From contig DGTS01000018.1 in the NCBI GenBank assembly GCA_002394385.1, forward strand, positions 1-64,000: a DNA stretch of 64,000 nt, given 5' to 3'. This document shows, piece by piece, positions 51,996 through 60,821 of this stretch (the first letter of the stretch is position 1; every line of letters begins with the position of its first letter). A program made the position numbers and the translations under genes. Under the pieces are notes generated by a model that searched no databases, was not told where the DNA came from, and saw nothing but the letters and a program-made list of their open reading frames with translations. The DNA comes from Prevotella sp. UBA4330 (GTDB lineage: Bacteria > Bacteroidota > Bacteroidia > Bacteroidales > Bacteroidaceae).

Positions 51996-52658
51996 TCAAT
52001 AGGTGTGGATTGTGACGTCAGAAGCGGCTGCATAGCGTTCGAGAAGCGACTTCAGGAACTCGGCATTGGCATCGACGGTCTCTTTGTTGCCGTCGTATCC
52101 GTTGACGAGAATCAGCACATGAGTGGTGGTGATGTCTATCTTGGTGCGCTCGTTGTCGCTTGTCGGCGTTCCCACCCCACCCTTCTGGTCGCGATAGACT
52201 GGCAGACCCTCGATGTTGAGCATGCCGCGCCCTATTCCCTCGTACGGCTCACCTGCCTCGCCAACGCCAAGAGTGAGCATGTCGCCAACGAACTTATCGG
52301 CATCGAAACCGCCGATGCTGTAGCCGTACTTCATGCTTGCGAGGTTGATGAGATCGACGAGTGTGTCAATCTGATACAGTTCTTTGCCCTGAACCACTCG
52401 GCGAATGAGAGCCTCGGCAGCGGGACGGTAGCGCGAGGGGTCTTTGCCACAGGCGCGATAGACGCGGCGAGTTGCCTCGATGGCAGCCATCTCCTTGATG
52501 CTTACTGTTGTAAATCGGTTGCGGTATTCCTGGCAGAGCGCGTTTATCTCGTCCCACAATTCGGGGCAATAGGCGGTGTTCCGTACCCACGCTTCTACCG
52601 CTGCCCCGACGAAATCGGGACATACAGACTGTATTTTAGATGTTACGATGATTTTCAT
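51996..52658 (-). CDS. B3/B4 tRNA-binding-domain protein
   Basis: A 220-residue protein resembling the B3/B4 domain of the phenylalanyl-tRNA synthetase beta chain. Visible are the segments EMAAIEATRRVYRACGKDPS, YRPAAEALIRRVVQGKELY, VDLINLASMKYGYSIGGFD and GRGMLNIEGLPVYRD. Free-standing versions may edit or bind amino acids or tRNA, but a physiological role is not established. It follows the mechanosensitive-channel gene by 6 nt. Confidence 0.8.
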   Translation of the reverse strand: MKIIVTSKIQSVCPDFVGAAVEAWVRNTAYCPELWDEINALCQEYRNRFTTVSIKEMAAIEATRRVYRACGKDPSRYRPAAEALIRRVVQGKELYQIDTLVDLINLASMKYGYSIGGFDADKFVGDMLTLGVGEAGEPYEGIGRGMLNIEGLPVYRDQKGGVGTPTSDNERTKIDITTTHVLILVNGYDGNKETVDANAEFLKSLLERYAAASDVTIHTY

Positions 52659-52664
52659 TTACAG

Positions 52665-53828
52665 TTAACAAGCATTTTGCTGGTAAATTCTGAGTCCGAA
52701 ATCGGGCGTTATGGCAATGATATACTCCATGATGCGCGAGATGTCGTGCTCGTAAGCCACACCGCCCTTGTTCTTCAGGAAGAACACGAAGTCAACGGCA
52801 AGCCCGTTCTGCGTGGCCTCTGCCTGCTTCACGACGATGGTCATATTAGGATTGACGGCATCGTCCTTGCTCAGCCACTCCTCTACATGTCGGCGCAGCA
52901 AGGTGATGTTTGCAACCTTCTGTTCTATCGTCTTGGCATCGAGATAACCGTTCTCCACGATTCTTGAAAGTGTCGCTGCATCCACTATTCCGATGCTGCG
53001 GAAGTCGTAGTAGATGCGTTTCACCACCTTTCTGCCGGCACTTTCCTCCATTCCTTTCCAGTTCTGGAACGAGTCGTTGACAAGAGTCTTTGGCGAGATG
53101 GTCATTATGGTGTTGTCGAAGTTGCGCACCTTGACTGTCGTGAGCGTCATTTCCTCCACTATGCCGTCGATGCCAGCCTTTGGCACTGTTATCCAGTCGC
53201 CCTTGCGCATCATGTCGTTGCTTGTCAGACGCACGCCGGCAACGAGTCCCGTTATGGTGTCCTGGAACACCAGCATCATAATTGCCGAGGTGGCTCCGAG
53301 ACCTGCGAGCAGCACCATAGGGTTCTTATTGATGATGATGGACACGACAACGATGACGGCAATGAATATCATCACTATCTTCAGCAGTCCGCAGAAGGTG
53401 TAGAGATACTGCATTGTGGACGTGCGTTTCTCGCCCTCGAAGAGTTTGAAAGAATCGATGAACGTTACGATGGTGATAACGGTCATCACGGTGATGTATA
53501 TTGCCGTGAGCCGCCCTATTATCATCTGCACCGTGGGGAACTGATAGAACACCCAGGGCAAGAGCATCCACACCACAATGGCGGGCACTATGTGGCACGC
53601 CGAGGTGAGCACTCGCTCGTTGAAGATGATGTCGTCCCAACGCGCCTTTGTCTTTCTTGTGGCTTTCAGAATGAGCGGAACGATGATTTTCTTGCATAGG
53701 AAACCTGCCGCAGCAGCAAGAAAAACGGCAATGAGAACAAGCAGAATATGGCGCACGACAGGCACTGCGCTGCCTGTGAGACCGCACACATTAATAAGGT
53801 GTTCGACTAAACTTACGATTTTCTCCAT
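52665..53828 (-). CDS. MscS-family mechanosensitive channel (YbdG-like)
   Basis: Inner-membrane channel (387 aa) that opens under hypo-osmotic stress. About five N-terminal helices are followed by the pore-lining TM3 region, LLAGLGATSAIMMLVFQDTI, and the beta domain signature KGDWITVPKAGIDGIVEEMT. The extra N-terminal helices and FQNWKGMEESAGRKVVKRI match the miniconductance/YbdG branch. The start overlaps the stop of the alkyltransferase gene by 1 nt. Confidence 0.9.
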   Translation of the reverse strand: MEKIVSLVEHLINVCGLTGSAVPVVRHILLVLIAVFLAAAAGFLCKKIIVPLILKATRKTKARWDDIIFNERVLTSACHIVPAIVVWMLLPWVFYQFPTVQMIIGRLTAIYITVMTVITIVTFIDSFKLFEGEKRTSTMQYLYTFCGLLKIVMIFIAVIVVVSIIINKNPMVLLAGLGATSAIMMLVFQDTITGLVAGVRLTSNDMMRKGDWITVPKAGIDGIVEEMTLTTVKVRNFDNTIMTISPKTLVNDSFQNWKGMEESAGRKVVKRIYYDFRSIGIVDAATLSRIVENGYLDAKTIEQKVANITLLRRHVEEWLSKDDAVNPNMTIVVKQAEATQNGLAVDFVFFLKNKGGVAYEHDISRIMEYIIAITPDFGLRIYQQNAC

Positions 53829-54142
53829 TATATACTCTCCGGATGCCAGAGGTGACGCTTGATGTCAACACACTTATCATTGCGGAACGAAACACCCTCA
53901 GAGCGCAGCAGTTCAATCTGCTCTGTCCAGTCGGGAACCGTGCGACCATTAGAACTTACCACTCTGTGGCATGGCAGATTCAACTCTTCAGGAGCCTCCT
54001 TAAGTGCCTTTCCCACCATACGCTGGTGCTTGCCCCACCCCATGAGGTCGGCAATAACACCATAGGTCATCACCCTTCCTTCAGGGATCTGACTCACGAT
54101 GTTATACACATCATTATAAAAGGCCTCGACCATGGGTTTCAT
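53828..54142 (-). CDS. MGMT-family DNA alkyltransferase (short form)
   Basis: A 104-residue protein containing only the C-terminal DNA-binding and active-site domain. Visible are the helix-turn-helix (MTYGVIADLMGWGKHQRMVG) and the acceptor motif PCHRVVSSNG. The Cys is present, unlike alkyltransferase-like proteins in which Trp replaces it, so methyl transfer from O6-methylguanine is possible. Short forms are also reported as damage sensors. First gene of a three-gene unit with the channel and B3/B4 protein. Confidence 0.85.
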   Translation of the reverse strand: MKPMVEAFYNDVYNIVSQIPEGRVMTYGVIADLMGWGKHQRMVGKALKEAPEELNLPCHRVVSSNGRTVPDWTEQIELLRSEGVSFRNDKCVDIKRHLWHPESI

Positions 54143-54164
54143 ATGATAATCGTCATTAGTGGTG

Positions 54165-54172
54165 CAAAGATA
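54165..54172 (-). promoter_or_regulatory. -7 promoter box of the alkyltransferase unit
   Basis: TATCTTTG on the minus strand, 22 nt before the start codon. The -33 region has no clear TTTG. Confidence 0.5.
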
Positions 54173-54210
54173 CTAAATTTGTCGGATATACACTAATTTT
54201 TACAATAAAA

Positions 54211-54240
54211 AAATCCGAAGAATCGTAATTCTCCGGATTT
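54211..54240 (-). terminator. Terminator of the etf/acyl-CoA dehydrogenase operon
   Basis: AAATCCG-A-AGAAT / ATTCT-C-CGGATTT: a 13-bp stem with one mismatch and a 4-nt loop. On the minus strand it ends in TTTTTTTA. It begins about 26 nt past the dehydrogenase stop. Confidence 0.88.
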
Positions 54241-54265
54241 TATATAGTGAAAAAAGAATTATCTT

Positions 54266-55996
54266 TTATGCATTTTCCTCGCAGTTGCAAGCCTTGAAGC
54301 ACTCAAGATCTTCCACCTTGAAGTTCTTGATATATGCTGCCTTGCCCAGAACATCCTCTTCGGTCATGCGTACATATACGTTTGCAGACTTGGTGAAGAG
54401 TTCGGGAGCACGCGAAGCGTCGTCGATGATGAGCAGGCTCATAACGAGTTCTGCTGTCATGTCATACAGACGGCGAGCGAGGAAGTCCTGTGCATCCTGG
54501 TTGTCCAGACTCTTCACATAGTTCAGAGCATCCTCATATACAGGTACGAGTTTTTCTACACGGGCTTTCAAACCACTCATGCTCTCGCTGCATTCCAAAT
54601 TAGCCAACATGTCCTTGATGTTGTTCAGCATTGTGCCGTTGGTGATGTAACGTATGGCAGCCACAACCTGCAACTGTGTTGTTCCTTCATAGATAGAGAA
54701 GATGCGTGCGTCGCGATAGAGGCGCTGGCTCTTATATTCCATGATGAAGCCCGAACCGCCGTGGATGCTGATGGCATCGTAAGCGTTCTGGTTGGCATAC
54801 TCAGAGTTCATTCCCTTTGCCAGCGGTGTGAAGGCATCAGCCAGACGCTGGTACTTCTTCATCTCCTGACGCTCCTCGGGTGTGAGTGAGCGGTCGCGTG
54901 CGATGTCCTCAAGTGCCTTGTAGATGTCAACATAGCGTGCAGTCATGTAAAGCAGCGAGCGACCAGCGTCAAGTTTTGCCTTCATGCGGCTCAGCATGTC
55001 ATAGACAGCGGGGAAGTTGATAATCTTCTCGCCGAACTGTGCGCGGTCCTTAGCATAGGCAAGACCTTCGTTGTAAGCCTCCTGCTCAACACCTACCGAC
55101 TGTGCTGCGATGCCCAGACGTGCGCCGTTCATCAGAGCCATGACATACTTGATAAGTCCAAGACGTGTGTTTCCGCAGAGTTCTGCCTTGGCGTTCTTGT
55201 ATGTAAGTTCGCAGGTAGGACTGCCATGGATACCGAGTTTGTGCTCGATGTGACGTACGTCAACACCGCCGTCGCGCTTATCGTAGATGAACATTGACAG
55301 ACCGCGGCCGTCGTGTGTTCCCTCTTCAGAACGTGCCAGCACGAGGTGGATGTCAGAGTCGCCATTGGTGATGAAACGCTTTACACCATTCAGGCGCCAG
55401 CATTGGTTCTCCTCGTCGTAGGTTGCCTTAAGCATAACGCGCTGGAGGTCGGAACCTGCGTCCGGCTCGGTGAGGTCCATCGACATTGTCTCGCCAGCGC
55501 AGATGCGTGGGATGTACTTAGCGCGCTGCTCCTCGCTACCGAACTCATAGAGAGTATCGATGCACGACTGAAGGCTCCACACATTCTGGAAACCAGCGTC
55601 GGCAGCAGAGATAATCTCGCTGAGCATCGAGAAGGTAGTGTTAGGAATGTTCAGACCGCCGTACTTGCGTGGCATAGAGATTCCCCAGAGGCCAGCCTTG
55701 CGGGTAACATCGAGGTTCTCGTAGGTCTTTGAAGCGTAAATCATGCGCTTGTTCTCAAGGTGTGGACCTTCAAGGTCAACGTCCTCAGAGTTTGGTTCAA
55801 TAACATTGGCTGCAATGTCGCCAGTGATATCAAGAATCTGCTTGTAGTTCTCGATAGCGTCCTCATAGTCAACAGGAGCATCGTCGAACTGCTTTGCGTC
55901 AGCATATCCTTTTTCCTTGAGTTCCACCACTCGCTTCATGAGTGGGTGTGACAGATGGAACTCTAATTCTGGATGGTCACTATAATAGTTTGCCAT
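54266..55996 (-). CDS. Acyl-CoA dehydrogenase family protein
   Basis: FAD enzyme (576 aa) that passes electrons to EtfAB, encoded just upstream. The start MANYYSDHPELEFHLSHP follows the small membrane-protein gene. Visible are MDLTEPDAGSDLQRVMLKAT (flavin/substrate loop), RFITNGDSDIH, IHGSPTCEL, GSEEQRAKYIPRI and HGGSGFIMEYKSQRLYRDAR near the C-terminal catalytic region. It has an additional C-terminal domain of about 130 residues, as in the long Bacteroidota forms. The acyl substrate is not deducible. Confidence 0.9.
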   Translation of the reverse strand: MANYYSDHPELEFHLSHPLMKRVVELKEKGYADAKQFDDAPVDYEDAIENYKQILDITGDIAANVIEPNSEDVDLEGPHLENKRMIYASKTYENLDVTRKAGLWGISMPRKYGGLNIPNTTFSMLSEIISAADAGFQNVWSLQSCIDTLYEFGSEEQRAKYIPRICAGETMSMDLTEPDAGSDLQRVMLKATYDEENQCWRLNGVKRFITNGDSDIHLVLARSEEGTHDGRGLSMFIYDKRDGGVDVRHIEHKLGIHGSPTCELTYKNAKAELCGNTRLGLIKYVMALMNGARLGIAAQSVGVEQEAYNEGLAYAKDRAQFGEKIINFPAVYDMLSRMKAKLDAGRSLLYMTARYVDIYKALEDIARDRSLTPEERQEMKKYQRLADAFTPLAKGMNSEYANQNAYDAISIHGGSGFIMEYKSQRLYRDARIFSIYEGTTQLQVVAAIRYITNGTMLNNIKDMLANLECSESMSGLKARVEKLVPVYEDALNYVKSLDNQDAQDFLARRLYDMTAELVMSLLIIDDASRAPELFTKSANVYVRMTEEDVLGKAAYIKNFKVEDLECFKACNCEENA

Positions 55997-56009
55997 AATC
56001 TTTCTTTTA

Positions 56010-56237
56010 TTATGAATTATTTCGTGGGAATAATAATAAATACAAAATACCACAAATAGGAGTGATAAATATTGATAGTAATGCTGTTACAATCATATTT
56101 GCTCCTTTGCGATTTTTAGCTTCCTTGCAAACCATATATATAAGGTATACATATATGGCAACTCCGAGAATAAGTAATAGTTCTAACGATCCAATACCTA
56201 TACCTCCGTTCCCCCTAGCTTGTAATAATATCTCCAT
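56010..56237 (-). CDS. Small two-helix membrane protein within the etf operon
   Basis: A 75-residue protein with two hydrophobic segments (SLELLLILGVAIYVYLIYMV and VTALLSIFITPICGILYLLL), a short basic loop (KEAKNRKGA) and the tail LLFPRNNS. It starts 1 nt after the etfA stop and ends 13 nt before the dehydrogenase start, so it is in the same transcript. It is more A+T-rich than its neighbours. Its role is unknown. A membrane anchor or quinone-side partner for the flavoproteins is conceivable, but it may simply be an inserted gene. Confidence 0.65.
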   Translation of the reverse strand: MEILLQARGNGGIGIGSLELLLILGVAIYVYLIYMVCKEAKNRKGANMIVTALLSIFITPICGILYLLLFPRNNS

Positions 56238-56238
56238 C

Positions 56239-57264
56239 CTACTTGCTATTCTGCTTATAGTATTTAATCAGCTTCGGCACGACTTCCTCTACCGTACCGA
56301 CAATCACGTAGTCGGCAATCTTGTTGATGGGAGCCTCGGGATCGGAGTTCACAGAGATGATGATACCAGAATCCTGCATACCTGCGATATGCTGAATCTG
56401 ACCTGAGATACCACAAGCGATGTAAACCTTCGGATGAACGGTAACACCTGTCTGACCAATCTGACGGTCGTGGTCGCAGAAGCCTGCGTCAACTGCAGCA
56501 CGACTGGCACCTACCTCACCGTGAAGTTCCTTTGCCAACTGGAACAGCATGTCGAATCCTTCCTTAGAACCCATGCCATAACCACCAGCAACAACGATAG
56601 GAGCACCCTTGAGGTTGTGCTTAGCAGCCTCAACATGACGGTCGAGCACCTTAACGACACCTGCAACCTGCATGTCAACATACTTTGAAACCTCGGGATA
56701 AACCACTTCTTTTTTGCACTCGCCGTCATAAAGAGCCTTCTGCATAACACCCGAACGAACGGTAGCCATCTGTGGACGGTGCTCGGGGTTAACGATGGTT
56801 GCTACGATGTTTCCACCGAATGCAGGACGAATCTGATAAAGAAGGTTCTCGTAGGTCTTGCCAGCCTTCTTGTCCTCGAAGTCGCCAATCTCAAGTTCGG
56901 TGCAGTCGGCAGTAAGTCCGCTGGTGAGCGATGAAGAAACGCGAGGACCGAGGTCACGGCCGATAACGGTAGCACCCATGAGGCAAATCTGCGGTTTCTC
57001 CTCCTTGAAGAGGTTCACCATGATGTCTGTGTGAGGTGCAGAAGTGTATGGGAAGAGACCTTCGCCGTCGAAGACAAAAAGTTTGTCAACGCCGTATGGC
57101 AATATCTGGTCTTCCACCTTATTCTTGATACCCGTGCCGATAACAACGGCATGGAGTTCAACATTCAACTGATTTGCGAGTTTACGACCCTTGGTCAGCA
57201 ATTCCTGTGAAACCTCGGCCACATTAGTGCCTTCGATTTCTATATATACAAAAACATTATTCAT
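56239..57264 (-). CDS. etfA: Electron transfer flavoprotein alpha subunit
   Basis: FAD-binding subunit of the heterodimer that accepts electrons from the acyl-CoA dehydrogenase. The start MNNVFVYIEIEG (341 aa) is preferred over an upstream in-frame codon that overlaps etfB. The FAD domain signature near the C terminus is complete: GASRAAVDAGFCDHDRQIGQ, TGVTVHPKVYIACGISGQIQH and ISVNSDPEAPINKIADYVIV. It follows etfB by 13 nt. Confidence 0.95.
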   Translation of the reverse strand: MNNVFVYIEIEGTNVAEVSQELLTKGRKLANQLNVELHAVVIGTGIKNKVEDQILPYGVDKLFVFDGEGLFPYTSAPHTDIMVNLFKEEKPQICLMGATVIGRDLGPRVSSSLTSGLTADCTELEIGDFEDKKAGKTYENLLYQIRPAFGGNIVATIVNPEHRPQMATVRSGVMQKALYDGECKKEVVYPEVSKYVDMQVAGVVKVLDRHVEAAKHNLKGAPIVVAGGYGMGSKEGFDMLFQLAKELHGEVGASRAAVDAGFCDHDRQIGQTGVTVHPKVYIACGISGQIQHIAGMQDSGIIISVNSDPEAPINKIADYVIVGTVEEVVPKLIKYYKQNSK

Positions 57265-57277
57265 AAGTTTTCTAAGA

Positions 57278-58150
57278 CTAACCAATTATTTTCTCGTTCA
57301 ACAATTCCATAATAAGTTCGTTGACATCGGCATCAGAACTTGTAAGAGTCTTGCTTTCCTTAGCCTGGAACACGATGTTCTTCACTGCCTTCACCTTTGT
57401 TGGCGAACCTGCCAGACCGCACTGGTTGGCATCACCGTCAACATCGGCTACGCTCCACTGGTTGAGAGTGAGATAAGGACGTTCCTCGTAGAGATAGTCA
57501 TAAGGAGTGCCATCTGCCGGACGCTCCATAGGACATGTGGCGCGCTTGTACTTCATCACAAGTTTTGCGTTGGCAGGACGGCATGGTGCAGCGCTGCCGT
57601 TAACGGTGATTACCACTGGCAGCGGAGCCTCAACGGTCTCCACACCACCGTCGATGTGGCGGCGGATAGTTGCCTTTCCGTCTTCAATCTTAAGGATTTC
57701 CTCTGCATAAGTCACCTGGTTGAGACCAAGTTTCTGTGCCACCTGCGGACCCACCTGTGCAGTATCGCCATCAATAGCCTGACGACCGCCAAGCACGATG
57801 TCAACATCACCGATTTTCTTTATTGCCGTAGCAAGTGCGTAACTGGTAGCCAGAGTGTCGGCGCCAGCAAAGAGACGGTCGGTAAGAAGCCATCCCGTAT
57901 CGGCACCGCGATAAAGACCCTGGCGGATAATCTCGCCAGCACGTGGAGGACCCATGGTAAGAATTCCTACCGTTGAGCCAGGATTCTGCTCCTTCAGACG
58001 GAGAGCCTGCTCCAAAGCATTCAAATCTTCGGGATTGAAGATTGCCGGCAGAGCGGCGCGATTGACAGTGCCTTCGGCAGTCATGGCGTCCTTGCCGACA
58101 TTACGTGTGTCGGGAACTTGCTTAGCAAGTACAACGATTTTCAATTTCAT
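57278..58150 (-). CDS. etfB: Electron transfer flavoprotein beta subunit
   Basis: AMP/FAD-binding partner of EtfA (290 aa). The N terminus is KIVVLAKQVPDT. LGGRQAIDGDTAQVGPQVAQ is the family signature, and the C-terminal recognition region is present. First gene of the operon etfB-etfA-small membrane protein-acyl-CoA dehydrogenase, behind a full promoter and a pair of palindromes. Confidence 0.95.
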   Translation of the reverse strand: MKLKIVVLAKQVPDTRNVGKDAMTAEGTVNRAALPAIFNPEDLNALEQALRLKEQNPGSTVGILTMGPPRAGEIIRQGLYRGADTGWLLTDRLFAGADTLATSYALATAIKKIGDVDIVLGGRQAIDGDTAQVGPQVAQKLGLNQVTYAEEILKIEDGKATIRRHIDGGVETVEAPLPVVITVNGSAAPCRPANAKLVMKYKRATCPMERPADGTPYDYLYEERPYLTLNQWSVADVDGDANQCGLAGSPTKVKAVKNIVFQAKESKTLTSSDADVNELIMELLNEKIIG

Positions 58151-58191
58151 AAATGATATACAATAAACAATTAGATATTCTTTCGAGGGTG

Positions 58192-58222
58192 CAAAGGTAC
58201 ACTTTTTTTATCGTGTCACAAA
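58192..58222 (-). promoter_or_regulatory. Promoter of the etf operon
   Basis: On the minus strand TTTG, 19 nt, TACCTTTG, with the etfB start 42 nt after the -7 box. Confidence 0.82.
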
Positions 58223-58239
58223 GAAAAAGTATTTAAAAA

Positions 58240-58284
58240 TGCACATTTGCAAGTCAAATGTGCACAAAACAAACTTTTTGTGCA
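58240..58284. promoter_or_regulatory. Paired palindromes upstream of the etf promoter (operator candidate)
   Basis: Two perfect inverted repeats overlap: TGCACATTTG-CAAGT-CAAATGTGCA and TGCACAAAA-CAAACT-TTTTGTGCA, sharing the central TGCA. They begin 18 nt upstream of the -33 box, a position suited to an activator. They lie in the 341-bp gap between divergent units; nothing else is evident there beyond the two promoters. Confidence 0.6.
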
Positions 58285-58415
58285 ACTAAATTGCCTGTCA
58301 TTAAAATCTTTTCGTGTGTTTATCTGCACTCACATAATAAAATAAGAAATGTATTAAATAGATATAACACACATCAAAAGTGCGAAAAAAATTAGAGTAT
58401 TTCAGAGTATTTTTG

Positions 58416-58423
58416 TAATTTTG
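58416..58423 (+). promoter_or_regulatory. -7 promoter box of the DUF4827 gene
   Basis: TAATTTTG, 68 nt before the start codon, with no clear TTTG at the -33 position. Confidence 0.5.
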
Positions 58424-58491
58424 CCGCGGTTTAGCAGTGAGAGGAATAAATACCGCCACGCTATACACACGAATTAATTTCTTATTAGTAT

Positions 58492-59133
58492 ATGAAGAAA
58501 ACGATATTTGCACTGATGTCAGTTGTTGTGATGTTGCTCTCTACAAGTTGCAACCACGTGGAAACGTATGCCGAGCAGATAGAGAAAGAGAACAACGCCA
58601 TCAACAAGTTCATTAAAGACAAGGGAATAAAGATTATCAGTGAGACAGAGTTTGCACAGAAGAACTACACCACCAACGTGTCGCAAAACGAGTATGTCCT
58701 GATAAAGTCGTCAGGTGTTTACATGCAGATTGTGCGCCAGGGATGTGGAGAGAAGATAAAGGACGGCGAGACTGCAACGGTGATATGCCGCTTCTCGGAG
58801 ACAAACATCATGCAAGACGTTGAGGTGCTGGACAACGCTCACAGTTATTATTACGTCACACTGCCAGACAAAATGTCTGTCAAGAACACCAGCGGAACAT
58901 TCACAGCATCGTTCGATACGTCGAAAAGCCTGATGTATCAAACATACGGCAGTGCATCGGTTCCCGCAGGATGGCTCGCGCCAATGTCGTACATTAAAAT
59001 TGGCAGACCAATGGATAACGATGACGAGATAGCAAAAGTGAATCTCATCGTGCCACACACGCAGGGACATAGTTACGCTTCGTCTGAGGTTATCCCGTTC
59101 TTCTATACGATAACATACCAGAGGGGAAGTTAA
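58492..59133 (+). CDS. DUF4827 lipoprotein (FKBP-like fold)
   Basis: A 213-residue lipoprotein. The signal peptide MKKTIFALMSVVVMLLSTSC ends in a Cys (Cys20) with a lipobox-like STSC. The mature part follows the DUF4827 pattern: EKENNAINKFIKDKGIKI, YTTNVSQNEYVLIKSSGVYM, IKDGETATVICRFSE, and a C-terminal strand ending FFYTITYQ. The family resembles FKBP-type isomerases. Whether it has activity is unknown. The family seems confined to Bacteroidota, and in many genomes it neighbours glmM, as here. Confidence 0.82.
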   Translation: MKKTIFALMSVVVMLLSTSCNHVETYAEQIEKENNAINKFIKDKGIKIISETEFAQKNYTTNVSQNEYVLIKSSGVYMQIVRQGCGEKIKDGETATVICRFSETNIMQDVEVLDNAHSYYYVTLPDKMSVKNTSGTFTASFDTSKSLMYQTYGSASVPAGWLAPMSYIKIGRPMDNDDEIAKVNLIVPHTQGHSYASSEVIPFFYTITYQRGS

Positions 59134-59141
59134 CACAGGGA

Positions 59142-59253
59142 TTAAGGAGTTATGTAGTTAAGGAGTTAAGACATCTATTTCGGCATGTCTAACAATTATC
59201 AGAATTTCGACTGTTGAAGATTTCTCTGATGTAATAACTATCTAACTCCTTAA
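59142..59253. repeat. Short repeats between the DUF4827 gene and glmM
   Basis: TTAAGGAGTTA occurs at 59142 and 59158, and its exact complement TAACTCCTTAA at 59243, giving two alternative 11-bp stems. This may form a transcript end or a fold ahead of glmM. No promoter with both boxes was found in the gap. Confidence 0.6.
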
Positions 59254-59292
59254 TTTCGTTAATGTGGAAAACAAATAATTCAAGATAAAACA

Positions 59293-60693
59293 ATGACTCT
59301 TATCAAATCGATTTCGGGCATTCGCGGCACTATCGGAGGACCAACGGGCGACACGCTCAATCCTCTGGACATCGTGAAGTTTGTAACCGCCTATGCCACA
59401 TTTATCAAAAAGAACCGCCCGCAGGGCTCAGGCAAGATTGTAGTTGGCAGGGATGCGCGCATCTCTGGCGAGATGGTGAAGAACGTAGTATGCGGAACGC
59501 TGATGGGCTACGGCTACGACGTGATAAACATCGGGCTCGCCACAACACCTACAACCGAACTTGCCGTGCGCATGTCGGGTGCCGATGGTGGCATCATCAT
59601 CACCGCAAGTCACAACCCAAGACAGTGGAACGCCCTGAAACTGCTCAACAACGAGGGCGAATTTCTCAATAAGGAGGAGGGCAACGAGGTGCTCCGACTG
59701 GCTGAAGAAGAGAACTTCGAGTATGCCGATGTTGACCATCTGGGCAAATATATTGAGGATGACTCGTTCGACGAGAAGCACATCAATGCCGTGGTGCAAC
59801 TGCCACTGGTTGACAAGGAGGCGATACGCAACGCACGCTTCAATGTTTGTGTGGACTCCATCAACTCTGTCGGCGGTGTCATTCTGCCAAAACTCTTAGA
59901 GAAACTGCGCGTCTCATATAAGTTCCTCAACAAGGAACCGAACGGCGACTTCGCCCACAACCCCGAGCCACTGGAGAAGAACCTCACCGGCATCATGGAC
60001 GAGATGAAGCACAAGCACTACGACCTGGGCATTGTGGTTGACCCCGACGTTGACCGTCTGGCTTTCATCAGCGAGAACGGAGAGATGTTCGGCGAGGAAT
60101 ATACCCTTGTTTCTGTTGCCGACTATGTGCTCTCACGCATGGAGGAAGACGGTAAGAAGGGCCTCACTACGGTGAGCAACCTCAGCAGCACCCGCGCCCT
60201 GCGCGATGTAACCGAGGCTCACGGAGGCAAGTATTTTGCTGCTGCCGTAGGCGAAGTGAACGTCACCACGAAGATGAAAGAGGTGGGAGCAGTGATTGGC
60301 GGCGAAGGAAACGGCGGAGTAATCTATCCCGAGAGCCACTACGGACGCGACGCTCTGGTGGGCATTGCCCTCTTCCTCAGTGCTCTGGCACGCAAGGAGA
60401 TGAAGGCATCGCAGTTCCGCAAGACATTCCCTCCTTACTTCATTGCCAAGAACCGCATCGACCTGACACCCGAGACCGACGTTGACAAGATTCTGGAGAA
60501 GGTGAAGGAGATGTACAGCAACGAGCAAGTGAACGACATCGACGGCGTGAAGATAGACTTTGCCGACTCTTGGGTGCACCTTCGCAAGAGCAACACCGAA
60601 CCGATAATCCGCGTTTATAGCGAGGCATCAACAATGGAGCAGGCCGACGCTTTAGGCAAGAAGATTATGCAGGTGGTGTATGACATGCAGTAA
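59293..60693 (+). CDS. glmM: Phosphoglucosamine mutase
   Basis: Converts glucosamine-6-phosphate to glucosamine-1-phosphate for UDP-GlcNAc and cell-wall synthesis. The phosphoserine loop is TASHNPRQWNALK, the metal loop DPDVDRLA, and the sugar loop GEGNGGVIYPE. SISGIRGTIGG at the N terminus and RKSNTEPIIRVYSEA at the C terminus are typical. 466 aa. A phosphoglucomutase/phosphomannomutase role is the main alternative. Confidence 0.92.
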   Translation: MTLIKSISGIRGTIGGPTGDTLNPLDIVKFVTAYATFIKKNRPQGSGKIVVGRDARISGEMVKNVVCGTLMGYGYDVINIGLATTPTTELAVRMSGADGGIIITASHNPRQWNALKLLNNEGEFLNKEEGNEVLRLAEEENFEYADVDHLGKYIEDDSFDEKHINAVVQLPLVDKEAIRNARFNVCVDSINSVGGVILPKLLEKLRVSYKFLNKEPNGDFAHNPEPLEKNLTGIMDEMKHKHYDLGIVVDPDVDRLAFISENGEMFGEEYTLVSVADYVLSRMEEDGKKGLTTVSNLSSTRALRDVTEAHGGKYFAAAVGEVNVTTKMKEVGAVIGGEGNGGVIYPESHYGRDALVGIALFLSALARKEMKASQFRKTFPPYFIAKNRIDLTPETDVDKILEKVKEMYSNEQVNDIDGVKIDFADSWVHLRKSNTEPIIRVYSEASTMEQADALGKKIMQVVYDMQ

Positions 60694-60736
60694 ACCCGCT
60701 GCATACATTTGCCAAAGGTATATCAATAGATAACTG

Positions 60737-60771
60737 AAACGTGCTTAATCGCTTTCCGATTAAGCACGTTT
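60737..60771. terminator. Bidirectional terminator between glmM and the phosphatase gene
   Basis: AAACGTGCTTAATCG and CGATTAAGCACGTTT form a perfect 15-bp stem with a 5-nt loop. It lies between convergent genes. T-rich flanks are modest on both sides. Confidence 0.82.
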
Positions 60772-60821
60772 CGCATTCTGTTTGATGGTGTTTCGCACTC
60801 CCGTTGATATACAACTGAGAT

